Notes under the pieces: model-generated
Database searches by the model: none
Seen by the model: the letters and a program-made list of their open reading frames with translations, nothing else
Told to the model about the DNA's origin: nothing
Position numbers and translations under genes: made by a program
DNA from: Planctomycetota bacterium
GTDB lineage: Bacteria; Planctomycetota; PLA2; JAEUHO01
NCBI GenBank assembly: GCA_024639415.1
Contig: JAHEIK010000101.1
Location: 1 to 5,175 of the forward strand
Direction: 5' to 3'
Length of the DNA: 5,175 nt
Shown: piece by piece, positions 1 through 5,016 of the stretch
How the letters are laid out: the number at the start of each line of letters is the position of its first letter
Position numbering within the stretch: position 1 is the stretch's first letter

Positions 1-135
1 GGGCAACCACTCATCCTTCGCAAGGCTCAGGCTTCGGGATGCCCCTACAGGTGGCGGTGTCAGCACCAGCGGCATCGGGGCGCGTTCAAGCCAGCGTCCA
101 ACTCGTCGGGGACCCCTCGCGAATGCGGACGGGCC

Positions 136-177
136 GGGGCAAGACTCGTCGCGCCTCCGGCGCGCCTCCCAAGCCCC
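136..177 (-). other. Structured intergenic motif, copy B
   Basis: Read on the minus strand, this is a basal stem GGGGC/GCCCC (177-173 with 140-136), a 5' internal-loop strand TTGGGA, an apical stem CGCGCC/GGCGCG (164-159 with 155-150) closed by loop GGA, and a 3' internal-loop strand GAGTCTT (147-141). A G-C pair (166/148) and a G-A mismatch (165/149) join the apical stem to the internal loop. The same loop sequences at the same places occur in the copy at 4569-4614, where the stems differ but still pair. It lies downstream of tRNA-Pro on the same strand. It may be a structured RNA element, part of a processing or termination signal, or a dispersed repeat. No known family is recognised. Confidence 0.5.
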
Positions 178-263
178 CTACCCAAACCGGCGGCCATGGG
201 TTCGCTCCGTGCCAGCGCGCGAGCCGGCGAGCGCGCATCTGCGTTCGAGATCGGAGCAGTGGG

Positions 264-290
264 ACCCATACGACCTTCGGTCGTATGGGT
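264..290 (-). terminator. Hairpin fused to the tRNA-Pro 3' end
   Basis: A perfect 12-bp inverted repeat (264-275 with 279-290) closes a three-base loop, GAA on the minus strand. Its 5' arm starts on the last base of the encoded CCA of tRNA-Pro. It is the strongest hairpin downstream of that gene and could stop transcription or mark the trailer for 3' processing. There is no T-run after it (the next minus-strand bases are CCCACTGC), so it is not a textbook intrinsic terminator. Confidence 0.45.
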
Positions 291-364
291 GGTCGGGGTG
301 GCGGGATTCGAACCCGCGACTGGTAGCTCCCAAAGCTACCCCTCTACCACTGAGGTACACCCCG
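290..364 (-). tRNA. tRNA-Pro (anticodon UGG)
   Basis: The minus strand folds as a complete cloverleaf. The acceptor stem is CGGGGTG/CACCCCG, the D-arm CCTC-AGTGGTA-GAGG, the anticodon stem GTAGC/GCTAC around TTTGGGA (anticodon TGG at loop positions 3-5), the variable loop CAGTC, and the T-arm GCGGG-TTCGAAT-CCCGC. The discriminator is A73 and CCA is encoded in the DNA (292-290). The C1-G72 pair and A73 are typical of bacterial proline tRNAs and support the assignment. The tRNA decodes CCA, and with wobble other CCN proline codons. It lies 75 bases downstream of the VWA gene on the same strand. I see no clear -35/-10 pair just upstream. Confidence 0.97.
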
Positions 365-383
365 GACCGAAGAGAGACGTCCG

Positions 384-410
384 CCACGCGGGGCAGGGTC
401 GCCCGCGTGG
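384..410 (-). terminator. Hairpin between the VWA gene and tRNA-Pro
   Basis: A perfect 9-bp inverted repeat (384-392 with 402-410) encloses a nine-base loop. It begins 29 bases after the stop codon of the VWA gene, where a 3'-end signal is expected. No T-run follows on either strand. It may be a weak intrinsic terminator or an mRNA 3'-stabilising stem, and the assignment rests on position and pairing alone. Confidence 0.35.
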
Positions 411-439
411 CATCCGGACACCGCGCAGCGTAGTCGAAG

Positions 440-2278
440 CTACTTGCCTGTCACGGGTCCGCCGCCACCGCTACCTGGTCGCGGGCCCGGAGGAGGCGGG
501 GGCTTGGGAGCCGGCGGCGGCGTGGGCTTCTTCTTGGACTTCTTGCCCCGGGGCTCGCCATCGCGCGGATCAGGCCGCCGTCGCCGCCCTTCGCGCTCTT
601 GCTCGATGATCTGGACGTCCTTCGCGAACGTCAGCATCCAGCCCTTCTTCAGCACCGCAGACCACGGCGTGTCCGGGTACTTGCGGGCGAGACGCGCCTG
701 CGCGAGGAAGACCTCGGCCCAGCGGGCGTTGCGCTCGTCGTCCTCGAGATCCACCTTGCGCTTGGGCATCTCGACGCCCGCCACGATCGGGCGCGGGACG
801 ATCCTGGCCCGCCGGTACATCACGTCCAGGGGCTTGATCGACTTCAGGGCCGCCAGCGCCTCGTTGTGGTGGAAGCGCACCTTGCGCAGTTGCACGCCGA
901 GCAACTGGAAGTCCGCCTCGACACGCTCCTTCAGCGGGTCTTCTCCAGGCTTGGCTGTGCGCTGCTTGCCGTTGGCCGACTCCCACCACTTGATGGCGGT
1001 CTCGACGGCTTGGAGTCGCTCACCGATGAAGCGCGAGGCCTTCTTGACGTCGTCGACGTCCTCGAACCACGACAGGGCGGGCGACACCGAGCGCACGGGG
1101 CGCTCGGGACGCGTCACCAAGGTGCTGCCGCGGCGCTCCAGCGTGCCGATGCGCTGCACGATGGGCAGTGCGTCGTTTGCCAGATGCTCCCAGATGCGCA
1201 CGATCGCCTGCGCTCGCCAATCCTTGTTGAGCGACTTGAGGATGCGGCTGCGCGGGCGCAGATCCGGTGCGAGCAGGCTGAGGCGGCTGAAGTCGTAGGT
1301 CGTCTTGCGGCGGCGCTCGAGCCACGACTTCTTCTTCTGGGGATCGCGAGGCTCGTTGCGCTGCGGGTGCGTCGCGGGCAGCGAGAAGTCGTAGACGAAG
1401 TAGCGCCCTCCGCTCGTGTAGGACAGCGTCGCCAGCGCCCAATAGCCAAACCCGGACGGGACGGGATAGCGCGGGGGGCGGATCCACACGAAGTCCGACT
1501 GGGCGAGGTCGAACTCCCAGCGATAGGGCACGAGTCCGAAGCCGACCTCGCCACCGTAGTAGAGGGCGTTCTTCGACTTCTTGCGGGGCTGGGGGTTGTA
1601 GCGCTCCGTGAGTCCGGCGCTCGGGTAGTCACGCGCCTCGAACTCCTGCAGCCACGCGCGCTCGAAGCCGGCCTCGCCGGCGATGTAGTAGAAGGCTGCG
1701 CCGCAGTCCATGAGAGCTTCGCGCGTCTTCTCGACGTCGTCTTCACCGCCGTCGAACTCCTGGGAGATCAGCACCATCGCCTTGGGGCCCTCGCCCGTCT
1801 CAGCGAAGCGATCCGCCGCATCGCGCACGGCCGCGAGGATGTTCTTCGGTCCATCCACGGGCAGGAACGCGAGGCTCGCCAGGTTGCCGTCCGCGCTGTT
1901 GGGTACGCGACTAGGCGCCTGCCACACGTTCGCCTGCACGCCGTAGACGCCGATGCGCATACCGCGCGGACCCGCCAGCCAAGCACCACGCAGCGATGCG
2001 CGCAGCACGTCCAGCTCGTCCTTCATGGACGTCGTCGGGTCGACGACGAGGAGCATCTCCGCCGGAGCCTGGCCCTTGTCCGCTTCCCAGCGAGCCTTCA
2101 GGTCCTGCGCCACGTACTCGATGCAGTCGCGCACGTGCGGCCGGCGCTCGAAGATCTCGGCGGGCGTCCGCGCCTCACTCGAGACCTCGGCTTCGGCCCG
2201 GTGCGGGACGAAGGGCATGGGCGCCAGCAGCAACAGGGCTGCCAGCGTCGCGGCCAGGATGGTGGCGGACAGGCGCAT
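440..2278 (-). CDS. Exported von Willebrand factor type A (VWA) domain protein
   Basis: The gene encodes 612 residues. Residues 6-22 form the hydrophobic core of a signal peptide, with a plausible signal peptidase I site after A28-E-A30, so the mature protein should be outside the cytoplasmic membrane. The VWA fold is suggested from about residue 73 to 205. Strand MLLVVD80 leads into D80-P-T82-T-S84, a variant of the DxSxS metal-ion-dependent adhesion site, and the later strand AMVLISQEFDGG carries D176 where the family usually has a loop Asp followed by Gly. The segment YTSGGRYFVYDF (about 287-298) resembles the TGG-ryF element seen in many bacterial VWA proteins. The region from 300 to 560 is charged and helical-looking, with no recognised fold. 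The tail from about 562 is Arg/Lys-rich, then Pro-rich, then Gly-rich, and may contact the cell wall or a polyanion. The ligand is unknown. The ATG is chosen because the signal peptide starts right after it. Confidence 0.85.
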   Translation of the reverse strand: MRLSATILAATLAALLLLAPMPFVPHRAEAEVSSEARTPAEIFERRPHVRDCIEYVAQDLKARWEADKGQAPAEMLLVVDPTTSMKDELDVLRASLRGAWLAGPRGMRIGVYGVQANVWQAPSRVPNSADGNLASLAFLPVDGPKNILAAVRDAADRFAETGEGPKAMVLISQEFDGGEDDVEKTREALMDCGAAFYYIAGEAGFERAWLQEFEARDYPSAGLTERYNPQPRKKSKNALYYGGEVGFGLVPYRWEFDLAQSDFVWIRPPRYPVPSGFGYWALATLSYTSGGRYFVYDFSLPATHPQRNEPRDPQKKKSWLERRRKTTYDFSRLSLLAPDLRPRSRILKSLNKDWRAQAIVRIWEHLANDALPIVQRIGTLERRGSTLVTRPERPVRSVSPALSWFEDVDDVKKASRFIGERLQAVETAIKWWESANGKQRTAKPGEDPLKERVEADFQLLGVQLRKVRFHHNEALAALKSIKPLDVMYRRARIVPRPIVAGVEMPKRKVDLEDDERNARWAEVFLAQARLARKYPDTPWSAVLKKGWMLTFAKDVQIIEQEREGRRRRPDPRDGEPRGKKSKKKPTPPPAPKPPPPPGPRPGSGGGGPVTGK

Positions 2279-2287
2279 GGCGCATTC

Positions 2288-2293
2288 ACTCTA
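2288..2293 (-). promoter_or_regulatory. Candidate -10 box for the VWA gene
   Basis: The minus strand reads TAGAGT at 2293-2288, preceded by TG, which gives a TANNNT-type -10. A transcript from it would start around 2281, only a few bases before the ATG at 2278, so the message would be leaderless or nearly so. No convincing Shine-Dalgarno sequence or -35 box is seen, so this is a weak call. Confidence 0.3.
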
Positions 2294-2334
2294 CACGGCT
2301 GACGCAGCCCCGCAGGGAACGGCCCCCCGGCCCG

Positions 2335-2340
2335 TATCAT
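2335..2340 (+). promoter_or_regulatory. Candidate -10 box for the nuclease-parvulin operon
   Basis: TATCAT matches the -10 consensus TATAAT at five of six positions and stands out in very GC-rich surroundings. Transcription would begin near 2347, two or three bases before the ATG at 2350, implying a leaderless or very short leader. There is no Shine-Dalgarno sequence in front of that ATG, which agrees with this. No -35 match is present at the usual distance. Confidence 0.4.
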
Positions 2341-2349
2341 CTGCGGTCC

Positions 2350-3441
2350 ATGGAACGTCGCCCCACAGTGCCCCGCCGCCGCCCCCTCGCACAGCTCTCG
2401 TGCGCGCTGCTCCTGGCTTGCGCGTGCGCCGGTTGGGCCCGCGCGGACGAGGGCGGCACGGCCGCGCCTGCGCAGCCCAAGGCCGAGAAGGCGCGCGAGC
2501 CGCAGGCCAAGCCCGACCCGCTGGTGATCGGCGTCTACGCGATGAGCCTCGAGCAGGTCGTGGACGGCGACACCATCCGGCTGCCCGACGGACAGGGGGC
2601 GATCCGCATCCTCGGGATCGACACGGAGGAGCTCTACCACCCGCCGAAGGGCGCCGGGCCCCTACGCCCGTGGGCGAAGGGCTTCGACGCCTACGCCCGG
2701 GCGCAGCGCGGCGACAGGAAGCGCCCCGTGAAGTACGGCACGCCTGCCGGCGAGGCCGCGCGCGCGTTCCTGAGGCAGCTCGCCAAGGGCTGCTCGAAGA
2801 TGCGCTTGGAGCGCGACTTCGTCGGTCAGCGCCCGCGCGGCACCTTCGGACGTGTGCTGGCGCACGTGTTCCTGCTCGGAGACGACGGCACGGAGCACAA
2901 CGTAGCCGAGGTGCTCCTGCGCGCCGGACACTCGCCCTACTTCATGAAGTACGGACGCAGCGCACGCTTCGACGCGGCGTTCTCCCTCGCCCAGGACGAC
3001 GCCTGCAAGGCCAGGCGAGGCATCTGGGGCAGCGGCGGCCCCGACCACTACCCCGACTACCTCGAACGACTTGCCTGGTGGTCCGCGCGGGCGGCACAGA
3101 TCGACCGCTGGAGCCGCCACAAGGCGAAGCCCGACCACGTCACGCTCGGCGAACCGGAGGCCGACCGGAAGCTGAAGGCACTCGTTGGCAAGCAGGCCGT
3201 CGTGTTCGGAGCGCGCGAGCGCGAGATCCCGGTCAAGGGCGGCGACAAGCGCATCTTCCTGCTTAGCCACGAGCGCCGGCGCGGCCTACCGCTCGTGGTG
3301 TTCGACGCAGATGTAGCCGAGAGCATCGATGCTCGCGAGCGCTTCCACTCGATGTACGTCACCGTGCGCGGCAAGATCACGCTCTACAAGGGCAGGCCCC
3401 AGATCGTCATCGAGCAGGCCTCTCAGATCTCGACGGAGTAG
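2350..3441 (+). CDS. Exported thermonuclease (staphylococcal nuclease-like) with C-terminal OB-like domain
   Basis: The product has 363 residues. An Arg-rich start and hydrophobic core (about 13-30) form a signal peptide, with an AxA cut after A32; LLAC24 is a possible but imperfect lipobox. The nuclease domain spans about 62-228. It keeps every catalytic position of the family: D72 and D74 in VVDGDT, R86, D91 and E94 in IRILGIDTEE (matching R35, D40 and E43 of the staphylococcal enzyme), and R168 in FGRVLAHVF (matching R87). An active Ca2+-dependent endonuclease acting on DNA or RNA outside the cytoplasm is therefore likely. Residues 95-130 are a longer loop than in the staphylococcal protein. 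Residues 275-360 end in YVTVRGKITLYKGRPQIVIE, which reads like the last strands of an OB fold, a nucleic-acid-binding module. The ATG at 2350 is chosen because the signal peptide follows; upstream in-frame codons overlap the divergent gene. It heads the operon with the parvulin gene. Confidence 0.92.
   Translation: MERRPTVPRRRPLAQLSCALLLACACAGWARADEGGTAAPAQPKAEKAREPQAKPDPLVIGVYAMSLEQVVDGDTIRLPDGQGAIRILGIDTEELYHPPKGAGPLRPWAKGFDAYARAQRGDRKRPVKYGTPAGEAARAFLRQLAKGCSKMRLERDFVGQRPRGTFGRVLAHVFLLGDDGTEHNVAEVLLRAGHSPYFMKYGRSARFDAAFSLAQDDACKARRGIWGSGGPDHYPDYLERLAWWSARAAQIDRWSRHKAKPDHVTLGEPEADRKLKALVGKQAVVFGAREREIPVKGGDKRIFLLSHERRRGLPLVVFDADVAESIDARERFHSMYVTVRGKITLYKGRPQIVIEQASQISTE
3435..3438 (+). promoter_or_regulatory. 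Ribosome binding site of the parvulin gene
   Basis: GGAG lies five bases before the ATG at 3444, inside the last codon of the nuclease gene. It fixes the start of the downstream gene and points to co-transcription with likely translational coupling. The two operon-head genes in the window lack such a site. Confidence 0.75.
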
Positions 3442-3443
3442 CC

Positions 3444-4538
3444 ATGAAATCAGCACCTCATATCGCCGTCCTCGCGGGCGTCCTGGCTCTGGGCGGCGCG
3501 CTCGGCTTCCTGCTTGGGGGCAACGCCACACCCGCAGGGCACGCGGCCGCATGGACCGAGGTGAGTCGATCTGTCCATGCCGTCAGCCTCATCACGGTGC
3601 CCGTCGACAAGAACAGCTCGCTCGATCGCGCGCTCGAGACGGCCGAGCGCGCCTACGACCAGCTCACGGCCGGAGCAGACTTCGCCGATGTGGCGCGCCG
3701 TGTCTCGCTCGATCCCCTGGCCCAAAGCGGAGGTTTCGCCGGCTTCCTGAACGTGAACGAGGACAAGGCGCTCACGGGAGCGGCCCAGGCCCTGCGTCCC
3801 GGTGAGTTCAGCTTCCCCATTCGTTCACGGATCGGCTTTCAGATCGTCAAGCGCCACTCCTTCGAGGAAGCGAGAAAGCTGGAAGCCGCGACCACGATCC
3901 CGGCCCACGGCGTATTCGTCACCTACTCGGACGTCCCTGGCGATACGGAGGGCCGGACGCGCGCGGAAGCGCGTGAGATCGCGGAGACCCTCCTGGCGGA
4001 CCTGCGCAGCGGCAAGGTGACGCTCGACGAGGCGGCAGAGCGTCACACGCCGGAGAATCAGCGCGGCCCCCAGGCCTTCCTGGGCATGGTGACGAACCAG
4101 GACCGGACCGCCCAGGCGTTCGCGGCGCTGGAGAAGATCAAGCCCGGCGAGTTCACCGGCCCCGTCGCAGAGAGACAGGGTTGGGCCGTCCTGATGCGGG
4201 GGCGCCACTTCCGCTCCCTGGTGAAGCACATCCTGATCCAGCACTTGCGGAGCAAGGGCCGGGACATCCGCATCTCGCGCACCCCCGCGCAGGCGCTTGA
4301 ACTGGCGAAGAAGGTCCTGGCCGACGTCCGGAAGGACCCGAGCAAGTGGAACTCCGCTGTCGAGCGCTTCACAGATGACAAGACAGGCATCACCTCCGGC
4401 GGAAGCCTGGGCGTGGCGCAGATCGGGGAGTTGCCGCCGGGCTTTGGCGACTTCATCCACGACGTGGCCCCCGGAGCGATCCATGACGAAGTCGTCGAGT
4501 CCCCCGCGGGGTACCACATCGTCTGGCGCGTCAACTAG
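3444..4538 (+). CDS. Exported protein with three tandem parvulin-like (PpiC/rotamase) units
   Basis: The product has 364 residues. Residues 7-25 are a hydrophobic, Gly/Ala/Leu-rich signal peptide or membrane anchor, with a possible cut after A36. Three successive units follow, at about 44-138, 153-254 and 259-363. Each has a first strand with a His (H45, H155, H262), a helix, a small loop region, and a closing motif PGEF/PGAI then G-aromatic. Unit 3 is closest to active parvulins: KHILI at the start, DDK...SGGSLG in the middle and GYHIVWRV at the end, keeping the second His (H358). Units 1 and 2 have Q133 and A248 there, and unit 2 lacks the Asp/GG loop, so they are probably non-catalytic and bind clients. 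This recalls SurA, with active and inactive parvulin domains, but the long N-terminal chaperone part of SurA is absent. The likely role is prolyl cis-trans isomerisation and folding of exported proteins. It starts two bases after the nuclease stop. Confidence 0.88.
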   Translation: MKSAPHIAVLAGVLALGGALGFLLGGNATPAGHAAAWTEVSRSVHAVSLITVPVDKNSSLDRALETAERAYDQLTAGADFADVARRVSLDPLAQSGGFAGFLNVNEDKALTGAAQALRPGEFSFPIRSRIGFQIVKRHSFEEARKLEAATTIPAHGVFVTYSDVPGDTEGRTRAEAREIAETLLADLRSGKVTLDEAAERHTPENQRGPQAFLGMVTNQDRTAQAFAALEKIKPGEFTGPVAERQGWAVLMRGRHFRSLVKHILIQHLRSKGRDIRISRTPAQALELAKKVLADVRKDPSKWNSAVERFTDDKTGITSGGSLGVAQIGELPPGFGDFIHDVAPGAIHDEVVESPAGYHIVWRVN

Positions 4539-4568
4539 GCACCTCGCGCCGAGAACAAGACACCGTAC

Positions 4569-4614
4569 GGGCCTTGGGAGGCCGGCGCCGTAGGCGCTGG
4601 CCGAGTCTTGGCCC
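4569..4614 (+). other. Structured intergenic motif, copy A
   Basis: The basal stem is GGGCC/GGCCC (4569-4573 with 4610-4614). The internal-loop strands are TTGGGA (4574-4579) and GAGTCTT (4603-4609). The apical stem is ten base pairs, including one G-T wobble (4580-4589 with 4593-4602), with loop GTA. It begins 31 bases after the parvulin stop, so it could form the 3' end of the nuclease-parvulin transcript. No T-run follows. The copy at 136-177 has identical loops with differing stems, including a C-G to G-C exchange at the fourth basal pair. Function unknown. Confidence 0.5.
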
Positions 4615-4682
4615 TCCCATGTGACGTCGCGCGGCGTTCCGGCAACTCGGAGCGACGACCTGGGGGCCCGCCGCGATGGCGG

Positions 4683-4688
4683 TAGACT
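4683..4688 (+). promoter_or_regulatory. Candidate -10 box upstream of the hairpin array
   Basis: GTAGACT (box TAGACT) occurs here and again just before tRNA-Arg at 4916-4922. A transcript from here would start near 4695 and carry the hairpin array at 4724-4839. No -35 box is apparent. The call rests mainly on the identity with the tRNA-proximal copy. Confidence 0.25.
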
Positions 4689-4723
4689 CTCAACGCTCGT
4701 TCAGCACGCACGTGCCGACTGGG

Positions 4724-4839
4724 CGCAACGCCAAGGCGTTGCGGCAAGGGGGGGCTACGCGCCCCACCTTCCAAAGCCCCTCGCCCCCGTAGCTCAGTTG
4801 GAGCGAGGGGGGCCGGGGGAGAGGGCACCTTTCCCCCGG
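4724..4839 (+). ncRNA. Candidate structured RNA: four nearly abutting hairpins
   Basis: Four inverted repeats follow one another with linkers of 2, 6 and 2 bases. The first is 4724-4731 with 4736-4743, 8 bp and a CAAG loop. The second is 4746-4749 with 4767-4770 plus 4751-4755 with 4761-4765, 9 bp and one G-A mismatch. The third is 4777-4784 with 4803-4810, 8 bp enclosing a tRNA-like D-arm. The fourth is 4813-4824 with 4828-4839, 12 bp with one wobble and a GCA loop. No protein frame explains them. The orientation is uncertain because hairpins read on both strands; plus is chosen from the TAGACT box upstream. It could be a small RNA, a tRNA leader region or a decayed repeat. Confidence 0.35.
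4783..4802 (+). pseudogene. 5' fragment of a tRNA-Arg-like gene
   Basis: These 20 bases match the first 20 of the intact tRNA-Arg(UCU) at 4936-4955 with one difference (T for C in the D-loop). They include the GCCCCCG acceptor strand, TA, the GCTC D-stem and the GG-A of the D-loop. No anticodon arm or T-arm follows, and TTCGA is absent until the intact gene 153 bases on. The fragment can still fold as gctc/gagc (4792-4795 with 4801-4804) under a 6-bp GCCCCC/GGGGGC stem (4783-4788 with 4808-4813). It is probably a relic of duplication or recombination at the tRNA. Confidence 0.55.
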
Positions 4840-4869
4840 GGTCGGCGAGCGCGGCGAGACGACACCCAG

Positions 4870-4912
4870 TCCGCGCGACAGCGCGGAACGCAGGGGTGGC
4901 CGCGTACCCTGC
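4870..4912 (+). other. Pair of hairpins upstream of tRNA-Arg
   Basis: A perfect 7-bp stem with loop GACA (4870-4876 with 4881-4887) is followed by a 6-bp GCAGGG/CCCTGC stem (4890-4895 with 4907-4912). The second ends four bases before the TAGACT box at 4917. They could end a transcript coming from upstream before the tRNA promoter. No T-run is present, so this is positional inference. Confidence 0.3.
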
Positions 4913-4916
4913 GCCG

Positions 4917-4922
4917 TAGACT
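4917..4922 (+). promoter_or_regulatory. Candidate -10 box of tRNA-Arg
   Basis: TAGACT, preceded by G, lies 13 bases before the first base of the tRNA. This would give a short 5' leader of about six or seven bases, as is common for tRNA genes. The expected -35 position (around 4894-4899) is GC-rich without a match. Confidence 0.4.
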
Positions 4923-4935
4923 TCCGAACACAGAT

Positions 4936-5012
4936 GCCCCCGTAGCTCAGCTGGATAGAGCACGAGATTTCTAATCTTGAGGTCCCACGTTCGAGTCGTG
5001 GCGGGGGTGCCA
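4936..5012 (+). tRNA. tRNA-Arg (anticodon UCU)
   Basis: A complete cloverleaf is present. The acceptor is GCCCCCG/CGGGGGT with a terminal G1-U72 wobble, the D-arm GCTC-AGCTGGATA-GAGC, the anticodon stem CGAGA/TCTTG around TTTCTAA (anticodon TCT), the variable loop AGGTC, and the T-arm CCACG-TTCGAGT-CGTGG. The discriminator is G73 and CCA is encoded. The A20 in the D-loop is the arginine identity base, which supports the call. The tRNA reads AGA and, by wobble, AGG codons, which should be rare in a genome this rich in G and C. A 5' fragment nearly identical to it lies 153 bases upstream. Confidence 0.97.
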
Positions 5013-5016
5013 AACA

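Larger units (their letters stand above)
1..292. other. Intergenic region downstream of tRNA-Pro
   Basis: I see no credible protein gene here. The open frames that cross it are short, Arg/Pro-rich and read straight through the tRNA gene, giving the familiar spurious peptide of a translated tRNA. The stretch holds a structured motif at 136-177, a perfect hairpin at 264-290, and G/C-rich inverted sequence near 215-236 (two gcgcgc blocks around gagccggcga). The direct repeat aggct-c-aggct lies at 23-33. The left window edge cuts the region, so a gene ending just outside cannot be excluded. Confidence 0.6.
4539..4935. other. Gene-free, highly structured intergenic region
   Basis: Nearly 400 bases lie between the parvulin stop and tRNA-Arg without a credible protein gene. 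The open frames present run through the tRNA and are low-complexity shadows. The region holds the structured motif copy A (4569-4614), a TAGACT box at 4683-4688, a run of four hairpins (4724-4839), a tRNA 5' fragment at 4783-4802, two more hairpins (4870-4887 and 4890-4912), and a second TAGACT box at 4917-4922. The density of perfect pairing is higher than I would expect by chance even at this GC content, but I could not compute that. Confidence 0.6.

Noticed and set aside
495..520. Third copy of the TTGGGAG motif on the plus strand near 503
   Set aside because: TTGGGAG follows GGGGC as in copy B, but no GAGTCTT or closing GCCCC comes after. The sequence is explained as coding for the Pro-rich tail of the VWA protein.
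196..609. Plus-strand frames crossing the tRNA-Pro gene
   Set aside because: Their peptides (for example GFEPATGSSQS) are the well-known artefact of translating a tRNA gene antisense.
599..2302. Long open frame (567 codons) on the plus strand antisense to the VWA gene
   Set aside because: It is Leu/Arg/Val-rich without signal peptide or motif, and lies wholly over a gene with a signal peptide and VWA motifs. Long antisense frames are expected in GC-rich coding DNA.
1996..2349. N-terminal extension of the nuclease frame by 118 codons
   Set aside because: The extension runs through the start of the divergent VWA gene, is Arg/Pro/Ala-rich, and would bury the signal peptide that begins right after the ATG at 2350.
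4783..4935. A second complete tRNA, or a tRNA interrupted by an intron
   Set aside because: After the D-arm there is no anticodon arm or T-arm before the intact gene, and the intact gene has its own complete 5' half.
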